From assembly GCF_900129655.1 (NCBI RefSeq), contig NZ_FQWK01000006.1, positions 1 through 64,000 on the forward strand: DNA of 64,000 nucleotides. The letters run 5' to 3'. This document shows, one piece after another, positions 17,242 to 26,663 of this stretch (positions are counted from its first letter, which is position 1; every line of letters starts with the position of its first letter). The translations under genes were made by a program, and so were the position numbers. The notes under the pieces are model-generated. The model saw only the letters and a program-made list of their open reading frames with translations, had not been told where the DNA came from and did not search any database. The stretch comes from Bacteroides clarus YIT 12056 (GTDB taxonomy: Bacteria; Bacteroidota; Bacteroidia; Bacteroidales; Bacteroidaceae).

Positions 17242-18474
17242 TCAAATGACACTGCAAATACTTTTCTCCATATCCTCCAGCTTGTGCGACAGGGTTTCCA
17301 TATCCTGACTAATCTTCTGGTTCGTTATTTTAGCGTATATCTGCGTGGTCTTTATGTTGGTATGCCCTAACAGACGGCTGACGGTTTCAATGGGTACACC
17401 GTGCGATAAAAGCACGGTCGTGGCGTTCGTATGTCTTGCAACGTGCGTGCTGAGTCGTGTTTTGAAACCGCATTGCTTGCCGATTTCTTTCAGTACCTTG
17501 TTGCAACTGCCGTTGCTTGGTACGGGAAACACACGATTATCCCTTGTCAGCCCCTTGTACTTCTCGATGATTCGCAGGGGAACGTCCAACAGGCGGATGT
17601 TGGATTCCGTGTTGGTTTTCTTTCTTCGGGTAATTATCCATAAGTTACCATCAAAGAATGTTTGCAGGTTATCGGTGGTTAGGTTCTTCACATCGGAATA
17701 TGCCAACCCCGTGAACACCGAAAACAGAAACAAGTCCCTCACAAGCTCGTGCGTCTTGTTCTTCATCGGAGCGTCCATGAGTGTCTGTATCTCCTGTTGG
17801 GTAAGATACCCCCTGTCCACGCTTTCGGGAGAGTTGATATACCCTGCAAAGGGATTGAACGGCAGACGTCCGTCATTCCTCGCTATCGAAATGATGTGCT
17901 TCAACACAATCATATAGCCCCACACGGTATTGGTGCGGCACTTCTTTACAGTGCGCAGGAAATACTCGAAGTCATTGATGAACGTGAGGTTCAACTCTTT
18001 TAGGGGAATATCCTCACGCTTGTAGGTATGGGGCAGAAACTCCCGTATATGCTTGCAGACGGTCTGATAACGGTTAAATGTTCCTTTGGCACGGCTGTGT
18101 CCGACTTTCTTTGCAAACTCGGCGTTGTGCTGCTCAAAAAGTTTAAGCAAGGTTTCCTGCTTGACACCGATACCGAGATAGGCATCTTTCAGTTTGGCAG
18201 CGGTTACATACCCGTCCGTCTGCATCAGTTCTTGGTATCGGCGGTTTACCTCCACCCGAATCTTGTCAACGGCAAGATTAATTCTCTGTGCTTCGGCACT
18301 TTTGCCCGAAGCACGGCTGTTTTTCACATCCCACAAGTGTGGGGAAACATCCATCTTGCAGCTGAACTGTTTAATCTCTCCGTCCACCGTAAGGCGGCAC
18401 ATCAGTGGCAGGTTGCCGTTGGGCTTTGCACTGCCTTTCTTCACGTAGAATAAGACCTTGAATGTGCTTCGCAT
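17242..18474 (-). CDS. Tyrosine recombinase, IntDOT-like
   Basis: A 410-residue integrase with an N-terminal arm-binding region, a core-binding SAM-like domain (about 105-205) and a catalytic domain (220-385). Catalytic candidates are Lys286, His344, Arg347, His371 and Tyr380 (HTNIKTTQIY). The first catalytic Arg is absent: the motif reads FTGLAYSDV with Ala258 where TGLR is usual. IntDOT of CTnDOT (411 residues) likewise lacks this Arg, having Ser there, so the gap is a family trait and not proof of inactivity. IntDOT-type enzymes tolerate mismatched core sequences. The gene reads away from the pflB end of the element, with the RhuM-like gene downstream. Confidence 0.9.
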   Translation of the reverse strand: MRSTFKVLFYVKKGSAKPNGNLPLMCRLTVDGEIKQFSCKMDVSPHLWDVKNSRASGKSAEAQRINLAVDKIRVEVNRRYQELMQTDGYVTAAKLKDAYLGIGVKQETLLKLFEQHNAEFAKKVGHSRAKGTFNRYQTVCKHIREFLPHTYKREDIPLKELNLTFINDFEYFLRTVKKCRTNTVWGYMIVLKHIISIARNDGRLPFNPFAGYINSPESVDRGYLTQQEIQTLMDAPMKNKTHELVRDLFLFSVFTGLAYSDVKNLTTDNLQTFFDGNLWIITRRKKTNTESNIRLLDVPLRIIEKYKGLTRDNRVFPVPSNGSCNKVLKEIGKQCGFKTRLSTHVARHTNATTVLLSHGVPIETVSRLLGHTNIKTTQIYAKITNQKISQDMETLSHKLEDMEKSICSVI

Positions 18475-18742
18475 AACTCACTTCTTTTTTGGTGACAAAA
18501 TTAGTTTACCGTGAGTTACTGACAGCTACGCAGAATTACGCAAATCTCAGAAAAACAAATGCTTATTCTAAAAATTTACACATTACGGTAGTAATGATGT
18601 GGTAACTGAACTCTTGCGTTATATGGCTTTTGAATGTCTGTTAACGACCTTTTCCACATCAAAAACAAAAGCGTAACGACCACTCTTTCAGTTGAATCGC
18701 TACACTTTTCTCAAATTTACTTTTTTGCTATCTGTTTATTTT

Positions 18743-18834
18743 ATTCTTACCACATCCGTTATCTTTTCATACCACAGCTGTTGTAAGAAAAGATAACGGC
18801 AGTAGTATGAAAGGATAACAGGCGTGGTAAGAAT
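18743..18834. repeat. Iteron-like inverted and direct repeats near the integrase
   Basis: A 30-base arm at 18743-18772 pairs with 18805-18834 (25-26 matches). Inside, a unit like GTAAGAAAAGATAACGG recurs: two copies in direct orientation (18783- and 18805-) and one inverted (18747-18767), spaced about 22 bases. Repeated sites at this distance from the int start look like arm-type integrase or accessory-factor sites. Confidence 0.55.
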
Positions 18835-18980
18835 AGTTTTTCCACAAGAAAACAATAGCCTGCAAACAGTTCAGCCCCAATTAACAGCAAGCAACAAATA
18901 AATGCATACACAGCGACATCCTCTACCTATTAATGATTATTTTATGTTCTTCAGCATAAAAACTATGCATTTTATTGTGC

Positions 18981-19007
18981 AATTACGGAAATATTTCCGT
19001 AATTTTG
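18981..19007 (+). promoter_or_regulatory. pflB promoter with perfect palindrome
   Basis: Bases 18981-19004 form a perfect 24-base palindrome centred on TTACGGAAATATTTCCGTAA. It overlaps the -7 box TAATTTTG (19000-19007, TAnnTTTG). The palindrome is an operator candidate for a dimeric regulator at the pflB promoter. The overlapping GTAATTTTGC also fits the CTnDOT target consensus. Confidence 0.65.
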
Positions 19008-19055
19008 CGCGCTCTAAAGGATAACATATCTAATCACTTTCAAAAAAAGAATATT

Positions 19056-21284
19056 ATGGAATTAAACAAAACCTTTATTGACGGGCTTTGGAGCAAAGAA
19101 ATCAATGTTAGTGATTTCGTTAGTAAAAACATCGCACCCTACACCGGAGATGCATCTTTCCTGCAAGGACCTACGGAACGTACCAAACGTATTTGGAACC
19201 TCTGTTTGGAAGCATTGGAAGAAGAAAGAGCCAATAACGGTGTTCGCTCATTAGATCATACTACAGTATCTACTATCACTTCACACAAGGCAGGCTATAT
19301 CGATAAGGAAAACGAACTTATCGTAGGTTTGCAGACAGATGAGCTGTTGAGACGCGCCATCAAACCTTTTGGCGGCATCAATGTCGTGGCGAAAGCATGC
19401 CGCGAGAATGGCGTAGAAGTAGATGATAAAGTAAAAGACATCTTTACACATTATCGTAAGACTCACAATGACGGCGTATTCGACGTATATACCGAAGAAA
19501 TCCGTTCGTTCCGCTCTCTGGGTTTCCTTACCGGACTTCCCGACAACTATGCACGCGGACGCATCATCGGTGACTACCGTCGTTTAGCATTGTACGGTAT
19601 CGACCGCCTCATCGAGGCCAAGCAGGAAGATTTACGCAACCTGACCGGCCCCATGACCGAGGCACGTATCCGCCTGCGCGAAGAAGTATCAGAACAAATC
19701 AAGGCTTTGAAGGACATCAAAATCATGGGTGAATACTATGGTCTCGACCTCAGCCACCCTGCCACATCTGCTCAGGAAGCTGTACAATGGGTATATATGG
19801 CGTACCTCGCTGCCGTAAAAGAACAAGACGGAGCAGCCATGTCATTAGGTAATGTATCTTCATTCCTCGACATTTTCATCGAATACGACTTGGCTCACGG
19901 TAAGATTGACGAAACTTTTGCTCAGGAGCTGATTGACCAGTTCATCATCAAACTGCGTATGGTACGCCACTTGCGTATGCAGTCTTACAACGACATCTTC
20001 GCCGGAGACCCGACTTGGGTTACCGAAGCTATCGGCGGACGCTTCAATGACGGTCGCGTGAAAGTAACAAAGACTTCTTTCCGCTTCCTGCAAACGCTGT
20101 ACAACCTCGGCCCGTCTCCCGAACCCAACATGACCGTTCTGTGGAGTCCCGAATTGCCGGAAGGTTTCAAGGAATTCTGCGCCAAAGTATCTGTGGATAC
20201 CAGCTCTATCCAATACGAAAACGATAATCTGATGCGCGAAGTACGTAACTGCGACGACTACGGTATTGCCTGTTGCGTATCTTACCAAGCCATCGGTAAG
20301 CAAATCCAGTTCTTCGGCGCACGTGCCAACCTCGCCAAAGCGTTGTTGCTCGCCATCAACGGCGGACGTTGCGAGAATACCGGAACCGTAATGGTAAAAG
20401 GTATCCCCGTACTGACCCACGACACGCTGAACTTTGAAGAAGTAATGGCCAACTACAAGAAAGTGTTAACGGAGATTGCCCGCGTTTACAACGAAGCAAT
20501 GAACATCATACACTACATGCACGACAAGTATTACTACGAAAAAGCCCAAATGGCATTCGTCGATACCGACCCGCGCATCAATCTTGCCTATGGTGTAGCC
20601 GGACTTTCCATCGCTATCGACTCACTGTCCGCCATCAAATACGCCAAAGTAACGGCACGCCGTAACGACATCGGTTTGACGGAAGGCTTCGACATCGAAG
20701 GTTCTTTCCCCTGCTTCGGTAACAATGACGACCGTGTAGACCATCTCGGCGTAGACTTGGTTTACTATTTCAGCGAAGAGCTGAAGAAGCTGCCCGTTTA
20801 CAAGAATGCCCGTCCTACCCTGTCATTGCTGACTATCACTTCCAATGTGATGTATGGCAAGAAGACCGGCGCTACTCCTGACGGACGCGCCAAAGGTGTC
20901 GCTTTTGCTCCGGGAGCCAACCCGATGCACGGACGTGACAAGAACGGTGCTATCGCTTCTTTGAGTTCGGTAGCTAAACTGCGTTATCGTGACTCGCAAG
21001 ACGGTATCAGTAACACATTCTCTATCGTTCCGAAGTCATTAGGTCCTACTGACGAAGAGCGTGTCGACAACCTGGTTACCATGATGGACGGTTACTTCAC
21101 CAAAGGCGCGCATCACCTCAATGTGAACGTATTGAACCGTGAAATGTTGGAAGATGCCATGGAACATCCGGAAAAATATCCGCAACTCACCATCCGCGTT
21201 TCCGGTTATGCCGTAAACTTCGTGAAGTTGAGCCGCGAGCATCAGTTGGAAGTCATCAGCCGCAGTTTCCACGAAAGAATGTAA
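19056..21284 (+). CDS. pflB: Pyruvate formate-lyase (formate C-acetyltransferase)
   Basis: Converts pyruvate and CoA to acetyl-CoA and formate in anaerobic metabolism. I chose the ATG at 19056 (742 residues) because it follows the promoter and starts [12 protein letters not shown] like other PflB proteins; an earlier in-frame ATG lies inside the promoter. Catalytic Cys406-Cys407 occur in [12 protein letters not shown], and the glycyl-radical loop RVSGYAVNF near the C-terminus carries Gly717. E. coli PflB has 760 residues. The activase gene follows after a hairpin, so the two are probably linked with attenuation between them. Confidence 0.97.
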   Translation: MELNKTFIDGLWSKEINVSDFVSKNIAPYTGDASFLQGPTERTKRIWNLCLEALEEERANNGVRSLDHTTVSTITSHKAGYIDKENELIVGLQTDELLRRAIKPFGGINVVAKACRENGVEVDDKVKDIFTHYRKTHNDGVFDVYTEEIRSFRSLGFLTGLPDNYARGRIIGDYRRLALYGIDRLIEAKQEDLRNLTGPMTEARIRLREEVSEQIKALKDIKIMGEYYGLDLSHPATSAQEAVQWVYMAYLAAVKEQDGAAMSLGNVSSFLDIFIEYDLAHGKIDETFAQELIDQFIIKLRMVRHLRMQSYNDIFAGDPTWVTEAIGGRFNDGRVKVTKTSFRFLQTLYNLGPSPEPNMTVLWSPELPEGFKEFCAKVSVDTSSIQYENDNLMREVRNCDDYGIACCVSYQAIGKQIQFFGARANLAKALLLAINGGRCENTGTVMVKGIPVLTHDTLNFEEVMANYKKVLTEIARVYNEAMNIIHYMHDKYYYEKAQMAFVDTDPRINLAYGVAGLSIAIDSLSAIKYAKVTARRNDIGLTEGFDIEGSFPCFGNNDDRVDHLGVDLVYYFSEELKKLPVYKNARPTLSLLTITSNVMYGKKTGATPDGRAKGVAFAPGANPMHGRDKNGAIASLSSVAKLRYRDSQDGISNTFSIVPKSLGPTDEERVDNLVTMMDGYFTKGAHHLNVNVLNREMLEDAMEHPEKYPQLTIRVSGYAVNFVKLSREHQLEVISRSFHERM

Positions 21285-21311
21285 GTAATACTTTAAGAGT
21301 ATAATCTTCAG

Positions 21312-21379
21312 GCACGGATTACGCGGATTTCACGGATTAAGTAAACAATCCGGGTGCTCCATGTAATCCGTGCTTTTTT
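21312..21379 (+). terminator. Terminator-like hairpin between pflB and pflA
   Basis: GCACGGATTAC (21312-21322) pairs with GTAATCCGTGC (21363-21373), followed by a T6 run. It would lower, but not necessarily abolish, read-through into pflA. The CACGGATTA sequence also repeats inside the loop, a motif often dispersed in Bacteroides genomes. Confidence 0.7.
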
Positions 21380-21410
21380 CTTAATACATTCTTACTTATA
21401 ATATACGATT

Positions 21411-22136
21411 ATGATTAATGTTCATTCATACGAATCAATGGGTACCTTTGACGGTCCGGGATTACGGCTCGTCGTTTTCCTTCAAGGCTGTCCTTTCCGT
21501 TGCCTGTATTGCGCCAATCCCGACACCATAGACGCAAAAGGCGGTACTCCCACCCCCGCCAATGAAATTCTACAAATGGCAATCAGCCAAAAAGCATTCT
21601 TTGGAAAGAAAGGGGGAATCACTTTCTCCGGTGGCGAACCCACATTGCAGGCCGAGGCATTGATACCTTTATTCAGAGATTTGAAAGCCAACGGCATCCA
21701 CATCTGCCTTGATACCAACGGTGGTATCTGGAATGACAAAGTAGAGGAATTGTTAAGTCTGACAGATTTGGTATTGCTTGACATCAAAGAGTTCAACCCC
21801 GAACGTCACCGTGCTTTAACCGGGCGCAGCAACGAACGAACCTTGCGCACTGCCGCCTGGCTGGAACAACAAGGACATCCATTCTGGCTGCGCTATGTCT
21901 TAGTGCCGGGATATAGTGATTTTGAGGAAGATATACGTAATATGGGCAAGCAGCTTGGCAAATACCAAAGCATACAACGAGTGGAAATACTTCCCTATCA
22001 CCGCTTGGGAGTACATAAATACGAGGCCATGGGCTGGGATTATCAATTAAAAGAGGTAATAGAAAATACCCCCGCACAACTGGAACGAGCCGAAAAGCTC
22101 TTCAAAGAGTATTTCCCCACAGTAGTGGTAAATTGA
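21411..22136 (+). CDS. pflA: Pyruvate formate-lyase activating enzyme
   Basis: A 241-residue radical SAM protein with the CxxxCxxC cluster motif in LQGCPFRCLYCANPD and the SAM-binding GGEP of FSGGEPTLQAE. It installs the glycyl radical on PflB using S-adenosylmethionine and a [4Fe-4S] cluster. The length matches bacterial PflA (about 245). Its stop codon overlaps the start of a large inverted repeat that separates it from the convergent beta-barrel gene. Confidence 0.96.
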   Translation: MINVHSYESMGTFDGPGLRLVVFLQGCPFRCLYCANPDTIDAKGGTPTPANEILQMAISQKAFFGKKGGITFSGGEPTLQAEALIPLFRDLKANGIHICLDTNGGIWNDKVEELLSLTDLVLLDIKEFNPERHRALTGRSNERTLRTAAWLEQQGHPFWLRYVLVPGYSDFEEDIRNMGKQLGKYQSIQRVEILPYHRLGVHKYEAMGWDYQLKEVIENTPAQLERAEKLFKEYFPTVVVN

Positions 22137-22262
22137 GAATTGAGAATTAAAAATTGAGAAATAGGCTGCGCTATAAACTCTTTATCGGTATAAACCCCGA
22201 TTTTGCTATTTACTATTATAGCGCAGCCTATTTCTCAATTTTTAATTCTCAATTCTCAATTT
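22130..22262. terminator. Perfect 46-bp inverted repeat between convergent genes
   Basis: Bases 22130-22175 and 22217-22262 are exact inverted copies with a 41-base loop, and both ends are A/T-rich. It lies exactly between pflA and the convergent gene at 22265 and is a likely terminator for both. Part of the arm (22128-22155) repeats at 802-829, which suggests it derives from a dispersed repeat. Confidence 0.85.
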
Positions 22263-22264
22263 AA

Positions 22265-23590
22265 TCAGTAAGTCAACCGTATTCCCCCTTGTAACGTAAA
22301 GTTACAGGGATTTTCTTTCCTTATCGTCTGAATATCGGAGCCGTCATCGAAGAAGTAAGACACTCCCGGTTCTACATAAATACCTACCCTTTTACTTATA
22401 TTGTACTGTGCACCCACAGCTCCCATCACAGAGAATTGCAACGGTTTCACGGTTTCGCTCCGACTGCCTATTTTACCATAAATACATTTCTCCATGGCGC
22501 CTCCGGCGGAAACATACATGATAAAGGACTTCTTATCTACAAAATTCCAGTTGGCACGCAAAGGAATACCTAAATAATGCAATTTCTGGCTGACCTTCTT
22601 CGAGCTTCCGGCAAACTTCACATCCGAAGCAAGATACGTATATGTCAAACCAGTCTCTACGGAGAATCCTTTCGCAAGTCCTTTACGCACTGAGAAACCG
22701 AAAGACAAGGGCTGCTTATGGTCTATATCCACTATCTCTTCCGAGTTTTTCATCAGATACGGCATACCATTCTTGAAAACAAGTTCCTGTCCTTCCGGAA
22801 CATCCATTATACCGTTAGCCACCGTAGCCAAATCGACCTTCCCGCCGGAATAGCCGAACCCCGGATCGCTTTGTACAAAACCGCTTTCACCGATACTGTT
22901 TCCGGCAATCAATCCGCCCGTATTTCCCACAGCCAGCCCGACCGACCAGCCGCGTGACTTTTCTTTTTTCGTATTTCCAACCGGCAGTTGCAATTTATCC
23001 CTACCGGACGGACGACGACGTTCAGCCTGCTGTTTCTCCGTACTATTATTTCCGGTTGTAACAACCTCATCTTCTTTTTTCGTTGCCGGAACCGTTTGTT
23101 CCTGTACACTCTCTTGAATTTCCGGTTCCGTATCCAAAGGCTGCATCTTCGTTGTCTGCTCCGCATCACCTGCTGTATCCAGTTGTTGCGCCAACAAAGA
23201 ACGCCTATTTGTACCCGCTGACGATACCTGTTTCTGCGCGCGATAGTCAGGTTCCGTTATTTCTGTCCGTATTGAAGGTGTCTGTTGCTCCGGCAGTCTG
23301 TCCGGAGCAATTGCCAATGCCGGCACAGCCGTACCCCTCATTTCCTCTCCCACAGGACTCTGAAGCAACCACACACTGACTGACGACACCGCGATAAGCA
23401 ATGACGCAGCCGCAGCTACAGCCCAGCGGCGGAAAGGAATAATCCTCCGTTTTCCGGCTACCGGCGGCTTCGGAGCGGACAAATCCTTTTCAAGCCGTTC
23501 CCAACCGGAAACGGGTAACGGTTCGGAATAATCCTCCAACCGTTCCTTTATCTTTCGCATCCACAATTCATCTTCCATACGTTTCTTCAT
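22265..23590 (-). CDS. Membrane protein with anti-sigma-like N-terminus and beta-barrel C-terminus
   Basis: A 441-residue protein. The N-terminal 73 residues (EDELWMRKIKERLEDYSEP and following) are cytoplasmic, followed by one transmembrane helix (about 74-95, WAVAAAASLLIAVSSVSVWL), a Pro/Gln/Lys-rich periplasmic linker to about 205 and a C-terminal domain of about 220 residues that looks like an 8-strand outer-membrane beta-barrel (GWSVGLAVGNTG start, GGIRLTY end). It starts one base after the stop of the sigma factor. An anti-sigma role is inferred from position and topology; a protein spanning both membranes would be unusual. Confidence 0.65.
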   Translation of the reverse strand: MKKRMEDELWMRKIKERLEDYSEPLPVSGWERLEKDLSAPKPPVAGKRRIIPFRRWAVAAAASLLIAVSSVSVWLLQSPVGEEMRGTAVPALAIAPDRLPEQQTPSIRTEITEPDYRAQKQVSSAGTNRRSLLAQQLDTAGDAEQTTKMQPLDTEPEIQESVQEQTVPATKKEDEVVTTGNNSTEKQQAERRRPSGRDKLQLPVGNTKKEKSRGWSVGLAVGNTGGLIAGNSIGESGFVQSDPGFGYSGGKVDLATVANGIMDVPEGQELVFKNGMPYLMKNSEEIVDIDHKQPLSFGFSVRKGLAKGFSVETGLTYTYLASDVKFAGSSKKVSQKLHYLGIPLRANWNFVDKKSFIMYVSAGGAMEKCIYGKIGSRSETVKPLQFSVMGAVGAQYNISKRVGIYVEPGVSYFFDDGSDIQTIRKENPCNFTLQGGIRLTY

Positions 23591-24154
23591 TTATGCGTTC
23601 TTTTTCATCCACTCCTTCACCTTAACCGCCAAAGCTGCTTTGGCGCGTACCAACTGCGAAGCCGAGGATTTTTCATTGATGCCCAGCAGTCGGGCGATCT
23701 CCTTGTGAGATTTATCTTCAAAAATAAACAGGTTGAATACGGTACGATAACCGGCAGGAAGTTCGCTGATAAATTGCATCAATACTTTTTGAGGAATTGT
23801 ATCCACAGCCGAGGCATCCGGTTCTTCATACGTTTCCGGCACATCATCCAAGGCAGCAGACTGGTTCATCACATCATTCTTCCGCAAATACTGTAACACC
23901 GTATTCACCATCACACGCTCCATCCAAGCCCGCAAAGAACCCTCTCCCCGCCAAGTGAACTTATCGAAAGAATCGAACAGCTTCAAGAAACCGTCATGCA
24001 TCAAGTCCTGTGCGGTTTCCCGGTCACCGGCATAACGCAAACATACGCCGAGCATCCGCCCTGCATACTGTTCATACAGTTCTTTGCGGGCAAGGTTGTC
24101 GCCTTGCCTGCAGCGTTCTGCCAATACCTGTTCTTCCATTCTCTCTTTTAACAC
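23591..24154 (-). CDS. ECF-type RNA polymerase sigma factor
   Basis: A 187-residue sigma-70 family protein with region 2 (RKELYEQYAGRMLGVCLRYA, then DLMHDGFLKLFDSF) and region 4 (LPAGYRTVFNLFIFEDKSHK, then IARLLGINEKSSASQLVRAK). It is a typical ECF sigma, with the putative anti-sigma gene directly downstream. A -7 box (TATTTTTG, 24182-24189) stands just before the start. Targets are not visible; the divergent NigD gene is a possible one. Confidence 0.9.
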   Translation of the reverse strand: MLKERMEEQVLAERCRQGDNLARKELYEQYAGRMLGVCLRYAGDRETAQDLMHDGFLKLFDSFDKFTWRGEGSLRAWMERVMVNTVLQYLRKNDVMNQSAALDDVPETYEEPDASAVDTIPQKVLMQFISELPAGYRTVFNLFIFEDKSHKEIARLLGINEKSSASQLVRAKAALAVKVKEWMKKNA

Positions 24155-24181
24155 GTGTTTACCTTATAAATGCAACAGGCG

Positions 24182-24189
24182 CAAAAATA
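24182..24189 (-). promoter_or_regulatory. -7 promoter box for the ECF sigma operon
   Basis: The reverse strand reads TATTTTTG, matching TAnnTTTG, 28 bases upstream of the sigma start. Confidence 0.45.
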
Positions 24190-24314
24190 CTGCATCCGGC
24201 AGATAAGAAATTCATTCTTCATCTTCTTTAACAATCTTATAAGCAGTATTTGTACAATCCCGGCATTTTCTGAATACGAAATCTAAAACAGAACCAATAA
24301 CAAAACCTCTACTT

Positions 24315-25019
24315 ATGAAAAAGTTAAGAACAACATTAGCCGCATTTCTGCTACTGCTCATTGCCATGCCCGTATTGCAATCCTGTCTGGACGATTGGGA
24401 CGATGATGAGCGTTCATCCCTCACTATCGGCACTGTACGTATCATTGACGGAAAAGACTATTATTTCGCGCTCGATGAAGGAAGCAGAATGTTTCCCGGC
24501 GATACCGCCCAAGTCAATAACTATACGCTGGTGGAAGGACAACGCGCTTTTGTATATTTCAACTTGCTGGACGAAAAGGTGGATGGCTACGATTACAATG
24601 CCAAAATCAATCATGTAGAGAATATTCTCACCAAAGACATCTACTTCATGCCCGCCGAAAGAGCCGACAGTATCGGTGACGACCGCATCAACATAACCAA
24701 TATGTGGATTACGGGCAATTATCTGAATATTCAGTACCAGCTATATCACAGCAACAATAACGACAAGAAACATATGCTGAACCTGATAGTCAACGAAACG
24801 TCCGACGGCAAAAACGATAAAGAAGGCTATGTCACGCTGGAATTCCGCCAAAACGCCTATGATGACGAACCCCTCATGCCGGGACAAGGACTTGTTTCTT
24901 TCAAACTGGATAAGATAGCCGACCGGATATCCGGAAAAACCGGACTTAATATCCGCGTAAAAAGTTTGTACGACGGCGAACGTTATATGACTGTCGACTT
25001 TAAGAAAGACGAAAACTAA
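24315..25019 (+). CDS. NigD-like lipoprotein
   Basis: A 234-residue lipoprotein with lipobox LQSC (Cys24) and the NigD family pattern: acidic DDWDDDE after the Cys, GTVRIIDGKDYYF, EGQRAFVYFNLLDE and the GLNIRVKSLYDGERYM end. NigD-like proteins occur in Bacteroides, some with bacteriocin-like loci, but their molecular function is unknown. The gene is monocistronic here and divergent from the ECF sigma, 160 bases away. Confidence 0.85.
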   Translation: MKKLRTTLAAFLLLLIAMPVLQSCLDDWDDDERSSLTIGTVRIIDGKDYYFALDEGSRMFPGDTAQVNNYTLVEGQRAFVYFNLLDEKVDGYDYNAKINHVENILTKDIYFMPAERADSIGDDRINITNMWITGNYLNIQYQLYHSNNNDKKHMLNLIVNETSDGKNDKEGYVTLEFRQNAYDDEPLMPGQGLVSFKLDKIADRISGKTGLNIRVKSLYDGERYMTVDFKKDEN

Positions 25020-25091
25020 TCCATTCTGTGGAACACTCTTTTCAAGTTCTTTTTATAAAAGCGGAGTGAGGCATTTGTCAAAAGAAAGGCG

Positions 25092-25099
25092 TATCTTTG
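25092..25099 (+). promoter_or_regulatory. -7 promoter box for the EamA transporter
   Basis: TATCTTTG matches TAnnTTTG and sits 32 bases before the ATG at 25132. It argues against the earlier in-frame start at 25066. Confidence 0.6.
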
Positions 25100-25131
25100 C
25101 AGCCGATTTTACAAAATTACTTTCTACAACC

Positions 25132-26043
25132 ATGAAAAAAGGACTGCTGTACGCTATATTGGCATCTGTGCTATGGGCCATCGTAAACCCGTTCATCAAG
25201 CAAGGGCTCAGTTATGATTTTACTCCGATGAATTTCGCCGGTATTCGTTTTACGAGTGTCGGCATTCTGCTTTTTGCTTATACCTGGCACAAAGGTATGT
25301 GGCAGGAAATCAAGCAGTACCGCAAACTGTTCCTCAACTTGATATTCATCAATATGTTCATGGGCTATACGGCCTTCTATTTCGGGGTGGACTTTGTCAG
25401 CGGGGCTATCTCATCCATCATCATGGGTATGACACCGCTTATCAATGTATTGCTTGCCCACTTGCTGGCAAGTAACGACAAGTTGAACGGTTACAAGATA
25501 GTCAGCCTCATCGTCAGCCTTGCGGGGCTTTTGCTGATTGTAGGAATGGGCAGCGACGGCGAACCGCTGGATTGGAAAGGCAGTACAGGCATCATACTAT
25601 TATTGCTCAGTATCATTTTTCAAGGCTACTCCGCCATCTCCGTATCCGAGGAGAAAGGCAAAATCAACCCTATCTTCCTGAATGCCGTACAGATGTTCTT
25701 CGGTGGCGCCCTTATCTACATCATCGGACTGAGTACGGAAGGTTATCATTCTTTTATCGGCAAGCCTGCCGGGTTCTATATCAGTCTGGGTATTCTTGTA
25801 TTCATTTCTGTCTTTGCATTCAGTTTCTGGTTTATGGCGTTACAAAGCAAAGGAGCAAAAGTCAGCGACATCAATATGTGCCGCCTCATCAACCCGATTC
25901 TCGGAGCTGTATTAAGTTGGATTATGCTTGCGGGAGAATACCCCACATTCAGTACCGTAGCGGGTATGTTGATTATTGTCAGCTCACTGATTATCTACTT
26001 TAAAGGAGCGGATATTATAAAGTACCTTAGTACAAAGAAGTAA
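25132..26043 (+). CDS. DMT-superfamily (EamA) transporter
   Basis: A 303-residue inner membrane protein with about ten transmembrane helices in two EamA repeats. The first has GLLYAILASVLWAIVNPFIK and the second ILVFISVFAFSFWFMALQSK with the NPILGAVLSWIMLAGEYP signature. These carriers export or import amino acids, nucleotide sugars or other metabolites; the substrate is not predictable. The start at 25132 follows a TATCTTTG promoter. About 620 bases of mostly gene-free DNA lie downstream. Confidence 0.87.
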   Translation: MKKGLLYAILASVLWAIVNPFIKQGLSYDFTPMNFAGIRFTSVGILLFAYTWHKGMWQEIKQYRKLFLNLIFINMFMGYTAFYFGVDFVSGAISSIIMGMTPLINVLLAHLLASNDKLNGYKIVSLIVSLAGLLLIVGMGSDGEPLDWKGSTGIILLLLSIIFQGYSAISVSEEKGKINPIFLNAVQMFFGGALIYIIGLSTEGYHSFIGKPAGFYISLGILVFISVFAFSFWFMALQSKGAKVSDINMCRLINPILGAVLSWIMLAGEYPTFSTVAGMLIIVSSLIIYFKGADIIKYLSTKK

Positions 26044-26299
26044 GCAACAATGGAATAACAAAGTTATATGAAGCTACCATTATTCCCACACGATATAAAA
26101 GAAGTATCTCACTGGAAATAGAATGAAGCTAAGGTATATAATGAAGAAATTCTATGATTGCATCATATAAGAGCGAATAGGAAATAACTGCTTTTATTGT
26201 TTTAAATAACATAAAATCATAAAATTCACTTTTGCCCATAATTCTATTCATTCAGACATTACAATGACTATCTGTGTGAGTGTACCATAAAATTAAGCC

Positions 26300-26607
26300 A
26301 CGAACCAATCTTTATCACATTTTACTCGAACTTACCGCTCCCCGACCTCAAAATATTTTTTGGCGCGACATCGGAAACCTCACTCTTGCCCTACCCGTAC
26401 CCGATATCGGCAAAGATCCGCGTACCTACACTACCTGAACGGTGAAAGCATCCGCCTGCTTTCCGTAGAAATAAACTGCCAGATGAGACGGGAAATATCA
26501 CCGATTATGACATGAACGAGTTAGTCAACGAAGACACCCTGATGAAACATTTCCAGCTGTGGCGAAAGAAGGAGAAACTGGAAAGAAAAAAAGAAAGGGG
26601 AATATAG
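26300..26607 (+). pseudogene. Frameshifted coding remnant
   Basis: Three frames show protein-like stretches in succession (FWRDIGNLTLALPVPDIGKD, then YLNGESIRLLSVEIN, then NITDYDMNELVNEDTLMKHF), ending in a Lys/Glu-rich tail at about 26607. No single open frame covers them and I do not recognise the family. The rest of 26044-26637 shows no gene. Confidence 0.4.
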
Positions 26608-26637
26608 GCATACCGCCGGATTTCATGATAAAATACG

Positions 26638-26645
26638 TATCTTTG
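26638..26645 (+). promoter_or_regulatory. -7 promoter box deciding the methyltransferase start
   Basis: TATCTTTG matches TAnnTTTG and lies 18 bases before the ATG at 26664. It falls within the extended reading frame, so the GTG at 26559 is unlikely to be the start. Confidence 0.6.
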
Positions 26646-26663
26646 CCACATCATAGCAGTGGT

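Larger units (their letters stand above)
13873..19009. mobile_element. Probable decayed CTnDOT-type integrated element (ends tentative)
   Basis: This 5-kb stretch is more A/T-rich than its flanks. It holds an IntDOT-like recombinase near the right end, a RhuM-like gene, oriT-like hairpins, repeated binding-site-like units and unrelated cargo (HNH protein, lipoprotein). No tra, mob or tet genes remain, so it cannot transfer by itself. The ends are a guess: TTTTGCG occurs at 13873-13879 and 19003-19009, and the right copy lies in GTAATTTTGC, which fits the GTANNTTTGC target reported for CTnDOT. A seven-base match is weak evidence. Confidence 0.5.
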
